Source: Candidatus Nanohalarchaeota archaeon QJJ-7
GTDB taxonomy: Archaea > Nanohalarchaeota > Nanosalinia > Nanosalinales > Nanohalalkaliarchaeaceae
Direction of reading: 5' to 3'
Assembly: GCA_022865215.1 (NCBI GenBank)
Contig: JALIDP010000007.1
Location: 1 to 33,243 of the forward strand
Length of the DNA stretch: 33,243 nucleotides
Made by a program: the position numbers and the translations under genes. This document shows positions 16,192 to 24,008 of this stretch, piece after piece (positions within the stretch are counted from its first letter, which is position 1; every line of letters begins with the position of its first letter). The notes beneath the pieces were generated by a model. It was not told where the DNA came from. It did no database searches and saw only the letters and a program-made list of their open reading frames with translations.

Positions 16192-16407
16192 ATGGAGATC
16201 AAACTTTCCATCGAGGAAGAGGGTAGCGGGGAGAGGGAAGAAGTATCGGTCGAAGTCGAGGAAGGTTCTTCGATCGAAACAGTGTTACAGGAGGCAGGAG
16301 TAAATCCGGAGACCGTTATCGTTGAGAGGGATAGGAAAATAGTTCCGAAAGGAGAGGAAGTAGAGGACAACGAACTGAAGGTTCTCAGGGTTATATCAGG
16401 CGGGTAA
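16192..16407 (+). CDS. Ubiquitin-like small archaeal modifier protein (SAMP/MoaD/ThiS fold)
   Basis: This 71-aa protein has a beta-grasp pattern (MEIKLSIEEE, VSVEVEEGSSIETVLQEAG, TVIVERDRKIVPKG, LKVLRVISGG) and ends in the Gly-Gly that E1-like enzymes adenylate. Members either become attached to target lysines (sampylation) or carry sulfur as thiocarboxylate for tRNA thiolation or molybdopterin. Which applies cannot be told from the sequence; no E1-like (UbaA/MoeB) or MoaE gene is in the window. It probably shares a promoter with the divergent DUF4013 gene, and a regulator gene follows 27 bp downstream with its own TATA-like site. Confidence 0.88.
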   Translation: MEIKLSIEEEGSGEREEVSVEVEEGSSIETVLQEAGVNPETVIVERDRKIVPKGEEVEDNELKVLRVISGG

Positions 16408-16408
16408 G

Positions 16409-16416
16409 TCTTAAAA
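16409..16416 (+). promoter_or_regulatory. TATA-like box for the winged-helix regulator
   Basis: tcttaaaa lies just after the SAMP-like stop codon. Its centre is 23 nt from ATG 16435 and 32 nt from ATG 16444, so it does not settle which start is used. Confidence 0.4.
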
Positions 16417-16434
16417 GCAGGCAGTTCAAATTCT

Positions 16435-16767
16435 ATGAACAACATGTCCTTCGTGGAGATCGAGGACGCGACAGAGCTGATAGCGGAGGCTCTGGATATG
16501 TCGGAACTCGAGAGAGAATGTTTCTTCGCGATGAGGAATGAAGAATGGACAGTGAAGGAGCTCGTCGAGGAGACTGGACGCTCACGCTCGATGGTCCAAC
16601 GTGCTTTGAAGGAACTGCACGACAAGGGAGCAGTGGTACGTGAAGGGAGGACCGACCGGACTGTATACTATGTTTACCAGAGAGCCCCACTACACGAAGT
16701 CAGGGACTCAGTTGAGGAGATACTGGACGGCTGGTACAGGGATATGAAGGAACTTCTCAGCGGCTAA
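16435..16767 (+). CDS. Winged-helix transcriptional regulator (TrmB/ArsR-like), 110 aa
   Basis: Residues about 22-80 form a winged helix: helix ELERECFFAMRNE, turn EEWTVKELVEETG, recognition helix RSMVQRALKELHDKG, then wing VVREGRTDRTVYYVYQ. This pattern is common in archaeal TrmB- and ArsR-type regulators. The C-terminal helix (HEVRDSVEEILDGWYRDMKELL) probably dimerises. No metal-binding Cys/His cluster is seen, so it is unlikely to be a metal sensor. A second in-frame ATG at 16444 is a plausible alternative start. Targets are unknown; a role near the SAMP-like gene is inference. Confidence 0.85.
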   Translation: MNNMSFVEIEDATELIAEALDMSELERECFFAMRNEEWTVKELVEETGRSRSMVQRALKELHDKGAVVREGRTDRTVYYVYQRAPLHEVRDSVEEILDGWYRDMKELLSG

Positions 16768-16851
16768 AGGGCATAAAAAAAGCATCTTTATAAATCAAAC
16801 GGGTTCTCAGGGTTATGAAATGTCGGTAATAACGGGATAGAGCCCATATAG

Positions 16852-16860
16852 GTATAAAAA
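16852..16860 (+). promoter_or_regulatory. TATA box for the mini-histone gene
   Basis: gtataaaaa is the strongest TATA box in the window. It predicts a start near 16882 and a 13-nt leader that carries GGTGA (16884-16888) 6 nt before ATG 16895. An SD plus a strong TATA box fits high expression. Confidence 0.7.
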
Positions 16861-16894
16861 GGTGCAGGTACAACGTCTATGTAGGTGATTCCTC

Positions 16895-17062
16895 ATGGCA
16901 GACATCATCAAAAAGTCTGGAGTCCGTGAGGCCGCTTCCGGCGTCAACGTTGGCGCCGACTTCTACGAGGAGCTCGACAGGAGAGCACGAGACATGGTCG
17001 AGCGAGCGGTTGACCGGGCCCAGGAGAACGGTAGGAAGACAGTCAAGGCGCGGGACGTGTAA
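16895..17062 (+). CDS. Short histone-fold protein, DUF1931 type, 55 aa
   Basis: The product (MADIIKKSGVREAAS, then VNVGADFYEELDRRARDMV, ending GRKTVKARDV) matches the 55-residue DUF1931 proteins of haloarchaea. It aligns with the first two histone-fold helices plus the RKTVKARDV loop of archaeal histones, stopping just where the third helix of canonical 66-70-aa histones would begin. It may therefore dimerise and bind DNA in a non-canonical way, or serve another role. Strong TATA, SD and a T-rich terminator make it a monocistronic, probably highly expressed gene. Confidence 0.85.
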   Translation: MADIIKKSGVREAASGVNVGADFYEELDRRARDMVERAVDRAQENGRKTVKARDV

Positions 17063-17074
17063 GTTACGTCCCCG

Positions 17075-17094
17075 CATTTTCCCTTTTCTTTTTC
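17075..17094 (+). terminator. T-rich archaeal terminator after the mini-histone gene
   Basis: Runs of T interrupted by C (tttt-ccc-tttt-c-ttttt) begin about 13 nt after the stop codon, the usual oligo-T signal for archaeal RNA polymerase. Confidence 0.6.
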
Positions 17095-17100
17095 TAACCG

Positions 17101-17141
17101 TTCACAGTTGAGATGTGAATTATAGATTTCCACATATATGT
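17101..17141. promoter_or_regulatory. Two palindromes upstream of the nrd transcript, candidate operators
   Basis: ttcaca (17101-17106) and tgtgaa (17114-17119) are a perfect inverted repeat with a 7-base spacer. acatatatgt (17132-17141) is a perfect 10-bp palindrome resembling the AT-rich core of bacterial NrdR boxes. Their centres are about 26 bp apart, and both precede the likely TATA box of nrdR. NrdR autoregulation through tandem palindromes is known in bacteria; that these are its sites is inference. Confidence 0.4.
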
Positions 17142-17174
17142 TCGCGCCAATAAAATCTCAGCAAGTGTGGAAGG

Positions 17175-17182
17175 TATTTAAG
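17175..17182 (+). promoter_or_regulatory. Probable TATA box for nrdR-nrdJ
   Basis: tatttaag predicts transcription from about 17205 and a leader of roughly 150 nt. A second candidate, taaataaa near 17244-17251, would start around 17273 and shorten the leader. Confidence 0.45.
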
Positions 17183-17204
17183 GAGGGCATCCGAAAACAG
17201 GTTC

Positions 17205-17353
17205 GGCACCCAACATGTAGTGTGTGTTCCAAAACATACACTCTAAATAAATGTTATCCGGCACATGTGTCGGAGCCCAACACTACGATAACATCATGAA
17301 CTGCACAGCGTTCTCGAAGAACGCTGTTCGAGCATGTATTTCCGGTGGACATA
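17205..17353 (+). ncRNA. Structured 5' leader of nrdR-nrdJ, candidate cis-regulatory RNA
   Basis: Three successive helices can form. (1) agtgtgtgtt/aacatacact, 17219-17242, 10 bp with one G-U pair and a 4-nt loop. (2) tgttatc/gataaca (17252-17258 with 17287-17293), or alternatively a local palindromic hairpin 17257-17274 (tccggcaca/tgtgtcgga). (3) acagcgttct/agaacgctgt, 17305-17327, 10 perfect pairs with a 3-nt loop. A 7-nt motif, cccaaca, appears twice (17209-17215 and 17276-17282) next to the helices. The SD GGTGG at 17344-17348 follows. No cobalamin-riboswitch B12 box is recognisable. These could be protein-binding DNA palindromes instead. Confidence 0.45.
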
Positions 17354-17809
17354 ATGCGTTGCCCTCACTGTGAAGCGTCGGAATCCCGGGTCGTAGAGAC
17401 CCGAGAGAACACGACCGATGGAGCCACCCGTCGGAGGAGAGAATGCAAGGAGTGCGATGAGAGATTCACAACCTACGAACGAATAGAGTCTCCTTCCCTT
17501 ACCGTAGTGAAGAGCGACGGGTCAGAGGAGGAGTTCAAGAGAGATAAACTCAAGAACGGTATCGAAAGGGCGTGCCAGAAGAGAGACGTTCCCCAACAAA
17601 AGATTGAAGAGATTGTGGACGATATCGAAACCGGGCTGAGATCCAGCGGCCGTGAAAAAATAGAGAGTTCCGAAATCGGGGATCGCGTTATAGATAAGCT
17701 GAAGCAGGTGGACGAGGTCGCCTATGTAAGGTTTGCCTCTGTCTACAATTCGTTCGACGATGTCTCTGCTTTCGAAGAAGAAGTGGAGACCCTCAAGACT
17801 AACACCTAA
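17354..17809 (+). CDS. nrdR: Transcriptional repressor NrdR
   Basis: The zinc ribbon has its four ligands at the canonical positions C3, C6, C31 and C34 (MRCPHC ... RRECKECDERFTTYER). An ATP-cone domain follows (SLTVVKSDGSEEEFKRDKL, then VAYVRFASVYNSFDDV) and gives 151 aa, the normal length. NrdR senses ATP/dATP through the cone and represses ribonucleotide reductase genes. I chose ATG 17354, not GTG 17345, because GTG 17345 lies within the SD GGTGG (17344-17348) and homologues begin MxCPxC. It is 9 bp ahead of nrdJ, so it probably controls its own operon. Confidence 0.95.
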   Translation: MRCPHCEASESRVVETRENTTDGATRRRRECKECDERFTTYERIESPSLTVVKSDGSEEEFKRDKLKNGIERACQKRDVPQQKIEEIVDDIETGLRSSGREKIESSEIGDRVIDKLKQVDEVAYVRFASVYNSFDDVSAFEEEVETLKTNT

Positions 17810-17818
17810 GGTGATGAA

Positions 17819-20743
17819 ATGTCTGAAACTGTGACCACGACAGAAGAAAAGCAATTCGAAAACTTTGAACTACCAGTAAAGAGGGTAGAAGGAGACACTG
17901 TCGAAGACAGGCTTACAGAGAACGCCCACGACAGGATCCTGCCAGCCCGTTACCTCCTCAAAGACGAGGACGGGGAAGTTATAGAGACTCCGGAGGAGAT
18001 GTTCGAGCGTGTCGCAAAGAACGTGGCCCAACCAGCCAAGGAGTACGAATACCGCGATTATGAAGAGGAGTGGAAGAGATTCTATAGCCTTATGACGAAC
18101 CTGGAGTTCATGCCTAACTCCCCTACGCTTATGAACGCGGGGACAGACCTACAGCAGCTCAGTGCATGCTTCGTGGTCCATCCGGAGGACGACATGGATT
18201 CGATATTCGAATCGGTTCATGACGCGGCAAACATATTCCAGACCGGTGGCGGGGTCGGCTACCCGTTCCACCTCATGAGGCCTAAAGGCGACCCGGTCGC
18301 CTCCACGGGAGGTATCGCTTCTGGGCCGCTGACCTTCCAGCAGGTTTTCGACACCATGTGCGGGACCATCAAGCAGGGAGGAAAACGTAGAGGGGCCCAG
18401 ATGGGGATAATGAGAGTAGACCATCCTGATGTCCTCAGGTTCATAGTTTCCAAGAGGAAGGAAGGTAAATTCTCTAACTTCAATATCTCGGTCGGTTTGA
18501 CAGACGAGTTCATGGAGGCTGTGCAGGAAGACGACTATTACACGCTGATAAACCCTAGAGACGGCGAACCTCACAAAGTTACAGAGAAGACTGCCGAGTT
18601 CTATAACAACGATGAAAAATGGCATCCTGAGGAGGAAGGGAGCGACCAGGGACGTGACGACAACTTCTGGCGTGACTTCGCCGACACGTTCTCAGGAGAG
18701 ATGGAAGAATACGATATCGACCTCGAACCAGGAGATACCATGGAGCTCCCGGCCAGGTTGATCTGGGACGCATTGATCGACGGCGCCTGGAGAAACGGTG
18801 AACCGGGTCTTTACGCTTACGATACCAGCAACCAGATGCACTCTTTCGATGTCGAAAAACATCCGGAGCACAGGATGGAGGCCACGAACCCGTGTGCCGA
18901 GCAGCCTCTCGAGAACTACGAGGCATGTAACCTCGGACACATCAACCTCTCCCTTCTCGTGGAAGACCAGGGGGACGGTAAAGGCCTCAACTGGCACGAC
19001 TGGAAAGAAGAACACGATTACGACTACGAAGAGGAACTGGACGAGGCTATGCAGGAGTTCCTTGAACAGGCGTTGAGGATGGAGAAGTTCGAAGAGGTCG
19101 CCAAGACCGCGACCCGGTTCCTGGACAACGTCGCCACGATGAGCGACTTCCCTCTCGAGGAGATCGAAGAGAAGGTGTCCGAGATGCGGAAGATCGGCCT
19201 CGGTCTGATGGGGCTAGCCCAGATGCTCATCCAGCTCGGTATCCGTTACGGCAGCGATGAGTCACAGGCAGCCTCGAAAGAGATCCAGAGACTGATCAGC
19301 AAGTGGGCTGTGGAGTCCTCCCATCAGCTGGCCAAGGAACGAGGGGTCTTCAAGGAATGGGAGAAGAGTAAATGGAGCTCCCCCACCGAGTACCCGGAAT
19401 GGTTCAGGGAGTACACCGGCGGTAAAGACCCTGAAGACTGGGAAGGAGGCATGGAACTGCGTAACCATAAACATACCACTATCGCTCCTACCGGAACCAC
19501 ATCGATGATAGCTAACACTTCCGGCGGTTGCGAACCTATCTACAGTCTCGCCTACTTCAAGAACGTGGCGAAGGACATCCAGGGAGAGGACATGCTGGTC
19601 GAGTTCGACGACTACTTCCTCAAGGCACTGGAAGCGAACGATGTCGGTATAGAAGAAGTGAAGGAGAACGCCGAGGAGTTGATGCGGAACAACGAGTGGG
19701 AGGGAGTGCAGAGCGTGCCGGACGATGTGCTGCCTCCGGAGATGAAAGAACTCTTCACTACTGCTGACCGTGTCGAACCGAGGGAACACGTGGACGTGCA
19801 GGCCGCCCTGCAGGAACATAATCACTCAGGCATCTCCAAGACCATCAACTTCCCGAACGATGCCTCGAGAGAGGACGTTTCTGAGGCCTACATGAGAGCC
19901 TACAAAAACGGCATCAAAGGTATGACCGTCTACCGTGACGGTGCCCGGGACGTGCAGGTCATGACCACACGGGAGGACAACAAGCTAGAAGACCTCGACA
20001 AGGCCGACATGATCTCGCAGCTCGTGGACGAGTTCGGGTCGACCGAAGAGTTTCTCACCTCCCAGGAGTTCCGTGAAGCTGCAGGGTTGAAGGAAGAAGC
20101 CGGGATGGTCGTGAAGAAGAACGGAGACGGTTCATACGAGACCCAGACTATCGAACCCGGTGAAGAACCTGGCGCAGAGAAAGAAGGGGTCCGCAGAGAA
20201 CCAAGAGAGAGGCCTGAGATAATCACCGGTACAACACAGAAGATCGATACCGGTTACGGCGGGATGTACGTCACCATAAACGAGGACGAGAACGGCATCT
20301 TCGAGGTATTCCTCCAGCTCGGTAAGAGCGGAGGGTACACGCAGAGCTTCACTGACGCGCTCGGAAGACTGGTCTCAACAGCTCTCCGCGCAGGCATCGA
20401 CGAGGAAGAGGTGATAGAACAGCTCGAAGGTATCCGAAGTCCGAAGGTGGCCTGGGACAACTCGGAGCAGATCCTCTCGGTACCGGACGGCGTGGCAAAA
20501 GCCATGGAACGCTACCTCTCCGGCGAAGCTAGTGCCGCACAGACCAGCGTCACCAACTTCGCGGACGAAGAGCAAGAGAAGGAAGAAGTGGACAGAGAAC
20601 CTAAATCAACGGAAAGCCAATCAGACACCAGCAAGATGATAGGACGGGGGATGAACCCCGAATGTCCTGAATGTGGAGGTATGCTGCAGCTTCAGGAGGG
20701 CTGCAAGACGTGCCCAGAGTGTGGATGGAGCGAGTGTGAGTAG
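17819..20743 (+). CDS. nrdJ: Adenosylcobalamin-dependent (class II) ribonucleotide reductase
   Basis: The 974-aa enzyme reduces ribonucleotides to deoxyribonucleotides. Seen: SPTLMNAG...LSACFVV with redox C117; [29 protein letters not shown] with the radical-site N357, C359 and E361 and second redox C370; [15 protein letters not shown]; then a TSCPD-like domain (about 800-905) and a C-terminal zinc ribbon CPECGG...CPECGWSEC, as in the NrdJ_Z group. There is no N-terminal ATP cone and no glycyl-radical tail, and no NrdB partner in the window, which supports class II. Dependence on B12 implies uptake or synthesis elsewhere. SD GGTGA at 17810-17814 precedes ATG 17819 and follows nrdR directly. 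Confidence 0.95.
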   Translation: MSETVTTTEEKQFENFELPVKRVEGDTVEDRLTENAHDRILPARYLLKDEDGEVIETPEEMFERVAKNVAQPAKEYEYRDYEEEWKRFYSLMTNLEFMPNSPTLMNAGTDLQQLSACFVVHPEDDMDSIFESVHDAANIFQTGGGVGYPFHLMRPKGDPVASTGGIASGPLTFQQVFDTMCGTIKQGGKRRGAQMGIMRVDHPDVLRFIVSKRKEGKFSNFNISVGLTDEFMEAVQEDDYYTLINPRDGEPHKVTEKTAEFYNNDEKWHPEEEGSDQGRDDNFWRDFADTFSGEMEEYDIDLEPGDTMELPARLIWDALIDGAWRNGEPGLYAYDTSNQMHSFDVEKHPEHRMEATNPCAEQPLENYEACNLGHINLSLLVEDQGDGKGLNWHDWKEEHDYDYEEELDEAMQEFLEQALRMEKFEEVAKTATRFLDNVATMSDFPLEEIEEKVSEMRKIGLGLMGLAQMLIQLGIRYGSDESQAASKEIQRLISKWAVESSHQLAKERGVFKEWEKSKWSSPTEYPEWFREYTGGKDPEDWEGGMELRNHKHTTIAPTGTTSMIANTSGGCEPIYSLAYFKNVAKDIQGEDMLVEFDDYFLKALEANDVGIEEVKENAEELMRNNEWEGVQSVPDDVLPPEMKELFTTADRVEPREHVDVQAALQEHNHSGISKTINFPNDASREDVSEAYMRAYKNGIKGMTVYRDGARDVQVMTTREDNKLEDLDKADMISQLVDEFGSTEEFLTSQEFREAAGLKEEAGMVVKKNGDGSYETQTIEPGEEPGAEKEGVRREPRERPEIITGTTQKIDTGYGGMYVTINEDENGIFEVFLQLGKSGGYTQSFTDALGRLVSTALRAGIDEEEVIEQLEGIRSPKVAWDNSEQILSVPDGVAKAMERYLSGEASAAQTSVTNFADEEQEKEEVDREPKSTESQSDTSKMIGRGMNPECPECGGMLQLQEGCKTCPECGWSECE

Positions 20744-20750
20744 CCCCATA

Positions 20751-20759
20751 GGTTTATTA
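20751..20759 (+). promoter_or_regulatory. TATA box for the membrane protein operon at 20784
   Basis: ggtttatta is centred about 28 nt before ATG 20784, giving an essentially leaderless transcript. Confidence 0.5.
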
Positions 20760-20783
20760 CCCGGCAGGCCCATACCGTGAAAT

Positions 20784-21422
20784 ATGGGTGATTGGACACT
20801 CGCGGCAATAGATTCAGTCGGCACTATTTTATCAGCCTCGATATTCATATCGGCCGGTATCCTCCTCTGGTACAGGTACAGGAAGAAAAGCATAGAAACA
20901 ACTGAACATCTATCAAAGTTCTTCATATCCTTCGGAGTCTACCAGTTAATCTACGGGTTTCCTGTACTCCTTATAGGAGGTTCCGGATTTAACGGGGCTT
21001 TCGAGATATTCTCCCACATATTCTTCTTCCTAAGCCTGGGCTACTTATCTGTATTCGCACTTGCACTGACCCGTTCAGGATGGAGAACCATATTCTTTGT
21101 ATCCAACATAATTATCGGCGGATTATCCATGTTCCTCTTCTTCCAAACATGGACTGTAATATATCCTCTTTCAGGATTCCTAGCCCTTGTTAACTTCGTC
21201 GGCCTCGGAACCTTACCGTTCTTCAGGTTATCGCTGGATAAGGATGATTACGAGAGAGGGAAACTCATTGTTTCGGGTATAGGGTTCTTCGTTCTCTGGG
21301 CCTCGGGCCTTATACAGGCCTATTCATCCACAGCTACAGAGTATATCGCAGCTGATGCTATCAGCGTCCTGGGTGCGATACTTATCCTGGTCGGGGTTCA
21401 CTTCAAAAAATTATTCAAATAA
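20784..21422 (+). CDS. Multi-pass membrane protein of unknown function, 212 aa
   Basis: Six or seven hydrophobic helices (starting about residues 12, 45, 70, 98, 124, 160 and 185) are joined by short loops, with a basic YRYRKKS after the first. The count and small size recall seven-helix sensor or receptor-like membrane domains, but I see no retinal Lys motif and do not assign a family. Codon use is slightly richer in A/T at third positions than the enzyme genes around it. It is followed 12 bp later by the methyltransferase-like gene, so the two probably form an operon. Confidence 0.8.
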   Translation: MGDWTLAAIDSVGTILSASIFISAGILLWYRYRKKSIETTEHLSKFFISFGVYQLIYGFPVLLIGGSGFNGAFEIFSHIFFFLSLGYLSVFALALTRSGWRTIFFVSNIIIGGLSMFLFFQTWTVIYPLSGFLALVNFVGLGTLPFFRLSLDKDDYERGKLIVSGIGFFVLWASGLIQAYSSTATEYIAADAISVLGAILILVGVHFKKLFK

Positions 21423-21434
21423 AAGGCCGGCATC

Positions 21435-22130
21435 ATGAAAAATACTAGGATAAGAATCGCCTTCGCAGCCCTTTTTGCATTATCACTCCTTCAACTCCCG
21501 TCCTTTCTCCACCATGTCCGCTACTTCCTAAGCAGTTCCGTGTCCAATAATATCATAACCGGTAACTGGGCCCTGGTGCTGCTGAACATCGGATTTTTCC
21601 TCGTCTTCATACTCTTCATCAACTACAGGAAGAGTATCGACTGGACAAGCGCGGGCGGCTACAGCATCTACACCGCTTTCATAGTCTCTCTTTTCGTGGA
21701 GATGTACGGGGTTCCTCTCACGGTCTTCCTCGGCAGCGGTCTGGTAGGGGCTCCAAGCAATCCTCCTTCCTACCTTTTCGGATTCGATATTTTTGGCGTC
21801 ACCATAGGACTGACCTTCTGGTACTTGGCGGGACTAGTCATAACCGGTTCTGGAATACTTCTCATCGCATCAGGGTGGTGGCAGGTCTACAATTCAGGGG
21901 ACCTAGTCACAGATAGGATCTACAGTTACAGCCGCAATCCACAGTACCTCGGGATAATCCTGATAGCTCTCGGTTGGGTGATCGGATGGCCGACACTCCT
22001 CACTCTTACGCTCTTCCCTCTCGTCCTCTACGCCTATTACAGGCTCTCAAAGGTAGAGGAAGAAGACATGCTGGAGAGGTACGGGGAGGATTACAGGAAC
22101 TACATGGAGGAGGTTCCACTACTCATTTAA
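21435..22130 (+). CDS. Isoprenylcysteine carboxyl methyltransferase-like membrane protein
   Basis: The C-terminal third (from about residue 145) has the family core: GWWQVYNSGDLVTDRIYSYS, RNPQYLGIILIALGW, then YYRLSKVEEEDMLERYGEDY and YMEEVP. These RNPxY and E-x2-L-x2-xG-x-x-Y elements bind S-adenosylmethionine and the substrate in ICMT/PEMT-type enzymes. Four further helices precede it. Archaea do not prenylate proteins as eukaryotes do, so the substrate is more likely a membrane lipid or small molecule; it cannot be told here. ATG 21435 is 12 bp after the previous gene. Confidence 0.85.
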   Translation: MKNTRIRIAFAALFALSLLQLPSFLHHVRYFLSSSVSNNIITGNWALVLLNIGFFLVFILFINYRKSIDWTSAGGYSIYTAFIVSLFVEMYGVPLTVFLGSGLVGAPSNPPSYLFGFDIFGVTIGLTFWYLAGLVITGSGILLIASGWWQVYNSGDLVTDRIYSYSRNPQYLGIILIALGWVIGWPTLLTLTLFPLVLYAYYRLSKVEEEDMLERYGEDYRNYMEEVPLLI

Positions 22131-22131
22131 C
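22124..22131 (+). promoter_or_regulatory. TATA-like box for endonuclease IV
   Basis: catttaac overlaps the stop of the preceding gene; its centre is about 26 nt before ATG 22154, favouring that start as leaderless over TTG 22148. Confidence 0.4.
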
Positions 22132-22153
22132 CCTTCGTAGCTAAATATTGTGC

Positions 22154-22990
22154 ATGTTCCGGATAGGTGCGCACGTCTCTATATCGGGCGGTTTCCCGAA
22201 GGCGGTGGATCGGGAGAAAGATATAGGCGGGAACTGTGGACAGTTATTCGTCGGTTCTCCGAGAGGTTGGAAAGTTCCGGGAGTCGATGGACAAGAATCG
22301 GAAGAGTTCAGGGGCAGGTTCCAGGGGGAAGATATCCGTCCCTGGATAGTCCACGGCACCTATCTCATCAACCTGGCAACTCCCAAGGATGATCTCGGTG
22401 AGAAATCGGTAGAAGCGGTGCAACAGGAACTGGATGCATCTTCAGATCTCGGTATCCCTTACTACGTTTTCCATCCCGGCGCCCATACCGGTGCGGGGAG
22501 AGAGAAAGGTATCGAGAACGTGTCTGAGAGACTTACACGTCTTGATATACCGGAAAACATCACTCTCCTCCTCGAGAATACTGCAGGTAAAGGCACCACT
22601 GTAGGGAAAAGCTTCGAGGAACTGGATGAGATGGTCCAGAAGTCTGGCCATACTTACGAAGACATCGGTGTCTGCCTGGACACCTGCCATCTCTACTCAG
22701 CGGGTTACGATTTCACATCGGAGGAAGAGATAGAGGAGATGCTGTCGGAGATCGACGATAATATCGGGATAGAGAACGTCCACTACCTCCACCTGAACGA
22801 TTCCAAGCACCCGCTCGGTTCCGAGAAGGACGAGCACGAGCACATCGGGGAAGGAGAGATCGGGGATGAAGGATTCCGGCGTTTCATAAACCACGAGAAG
22901 CTCCGCGACAAACCTATGGTACTGGAGACCCCGGAAGGAAGCAAGGGATTCAGATGGAACATCGAGAAGGCGAGGGAGCTGAGAGAATGA
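22154..22990 (+). CDS. nfo: Endonuclease IV (AP endonuclease)
   Basis: This 278-aa TIM-barrel enzyme cuts DNA 5' of abasic sites in base-excision repair. Recognisable zinc-ligand segments in order: GAHVSISGG (His), WIVHGTYLINLA, YYVFHPGAHTGAG (His), TLLLENTAGKG (Glu), GVCLDTCHLYSAGYD (Asp, His), HYLHLNDSKHPLGSEKDEH and HIGEGEIG (His), and PMVLETPEG (Glu). All trinuclear-zinc ligands seem present. I chose ATG 22154, at the conserved MFRIGAHVS, over TTG 22148. It acts after glycosylases such as the OGG1-type enzyme in this window. Confidence 0.95.
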   Translation: MFRIGAHVSISGGFPKAVDREKDIGGNCGQLFVGSPRGWKVPGVDGQESEEFRGRFQGEDIRPWIVHGTYLINLATPKDDLGEKSVEAVQQELDASSDLGIPYYVFHPGAHTGAGREKGIENVSERLTRLDIPENITLLLENTAGKGTTVGKSFEELDEMVQKSGHTYEDIGVCLDTCHLYSAGYDFTSEEEIEEMLSEIDDNIGIENVHYLHLNDSKHPLGSEKDEHEHIGEGEIGDEGFRRFINHEKLRDKPMVLETPEGSKGFRWNIEKARELRE

Positions 22991-23019
22991 ATTCGGCCAT
23001 TTAGGAGGTTTTAAGAGCT

Positions 23020-23928
23020 ATGGATGAACTTATCGATGTAAAAGATCTCGATCCGGAGGATATAGAGATCATCTACGATACTGCACAGGAGATAGAAGAT
23101 TCGCCTTCGTCTTTCGATTCCTCTCTATCCCGTAAAACCCTTTTGATGCTTTTCTCTAAACCTTCCACCCGCACGAGAGTTTCTTTCGAGACAGGGATGA
23201 CCCAACTTGGCGGTCACGCCATCAACATGACGATAGAACAGTCCCAGATGTCGAGAGGAGAGGCCATTAAGGACACTTCTAAAGTCTTATCCCGGTATGT
23301 CGACGGCGTTATGGCTCGCATACACGATCATGAAGAACTTATGGAATTCTCGGCCCACTCCGATACACCTGTGATAAATGGATTGACAGACAAGTTTCAC
23401 CCCTGTCAGGCGCTTTCTGATCTCTACACTTTGAGAGATAAGGGTTTAGAACTTGAGGAAACTGAGATAGTCTTCCTTGGCGATGGTAATAACGTGGCCC
23501 AGTCGCTGATCCAGACTTCTGCCAAGCTCGGGGCCGACGTAAAATGGTCTGGTCCTCAGGGCGAGGAACCTGAAAGCGAGATTATAGAAGGATCAAGACG
23601 TATAGGTTCCGAGACCGGCTCCTCTATAACAGTTATGCACGATCCGCATCATGCGGTCCAGGGTGCTGATGTCATCTACACCGACGTTTTCCAGTCCATG
23701 GGTGAGGAAAAAGGTCGAGAGGAACTGGAGAGGTTCAGGCACTATCAAGTGGACGAGGATCTGATAGAAGCTGCCGGAGACCCATATTTCATGCACCCCT
23801 TGCCTGCAAAACGGGGAGAAGAGGTCACCGCTGAAGTCCTGGAATCAGATAATTCTATCGTGTACGACCAGGCTGAAAACCGTTTGCACGTCCAGAAAGC
23901 CATCCTGAAAGAGCTCCTCTCAGACTAG
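23020..23928 (+). CDS. argF: Ornithine carbamoyltransferase-like protein with altered HCLP motif
   Basis: This 302-aa protein has the carbamoyl-phosphate loop STRTR (49-53), FETGMTQLGGHA, HPCQ (127-130), GDGNNVAQSL and the ornithine-loop SMGEE (from 226), all of OTCase type. The motif that is HCLP in ornithine carbamoyltransferases, whose Cys lines the ornithine site, is HPLPA here (P260). HPLP is the aspartate carbamoyltransferase form, but the rest is OTCase-like. It probably carbamoylates ornithine or a related amine in arginine/citrulline metabolism; the substrate is uncertain. GGAGG (23004-23008) lies 11 nt before ATG 23020. It follows nfo by 29 bp. Confidence 0.85.
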   Translation: MDELIDVKDLDPEDIEIIYDTAQEIEDSPSSFDSSLSRKTLLMLFSKPSTRTRVSFETGMTQLGGHAINMTIEQSQMSRGEAIKDTSKVLSRYVDGVMARIHDHEELMEFSAHSDTPVINGLTDKFHPCQALSDLYTLRDKGLELEETEIVFLGDGNNVAQSLIQTSAKLGADVKWSGPQGEEPESEIIEGSRRIGSETGSSITVMHDPHHAVQGADVIYTDVFQSMGEEKGREELERFRHYQVDEDLIEAAGDPYFMHPLPAKRGEEVTAEVLESDNSIVYDQAENRLHVQKAILKELLSD

Positions 23929-23934
23929 GATCTC

Positions 23935-24000
23935 AAGGACTCTGATTTCGGTCCTTCAGAACTCCTGTAGAAGGAGCGGGAGGGGCCAGGTAGCCCCTCC
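23935..24000. terminator. Three tandem hairpins between convergent genes
   Basis: aaggac/gtcctt (23935-23956), ctcct/aggag (23962-23976) and ggaggggc/gcccctcc (23979-24000, 8 perfect pairs with a 6-nt loop) fill the gap between the carbamoyltransferase and lamin-tail genes. They could mark 3' ends in both directions. Archaeal termination does not normally need hairpins, so a role in 3'-end processing or stability is also possible. Confidence 0.45.
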
Positions 24001-24008
24001 AAACTTTC

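Noticed and set aside
16784-16830. Good TATA box (tttataaat) followed by a 4-codon ATG frame
   Set aside because: No meaningful product; may be a spare promoter for the mini-histone or a small RNA, but nothing else supports it.
17205-17353. Known cobalamin riboswitch upstream of nrdR-nrdJ
   Set aside because: No recognisable B12 box or long multi-helix core; kept only as an unclassified structured leader.
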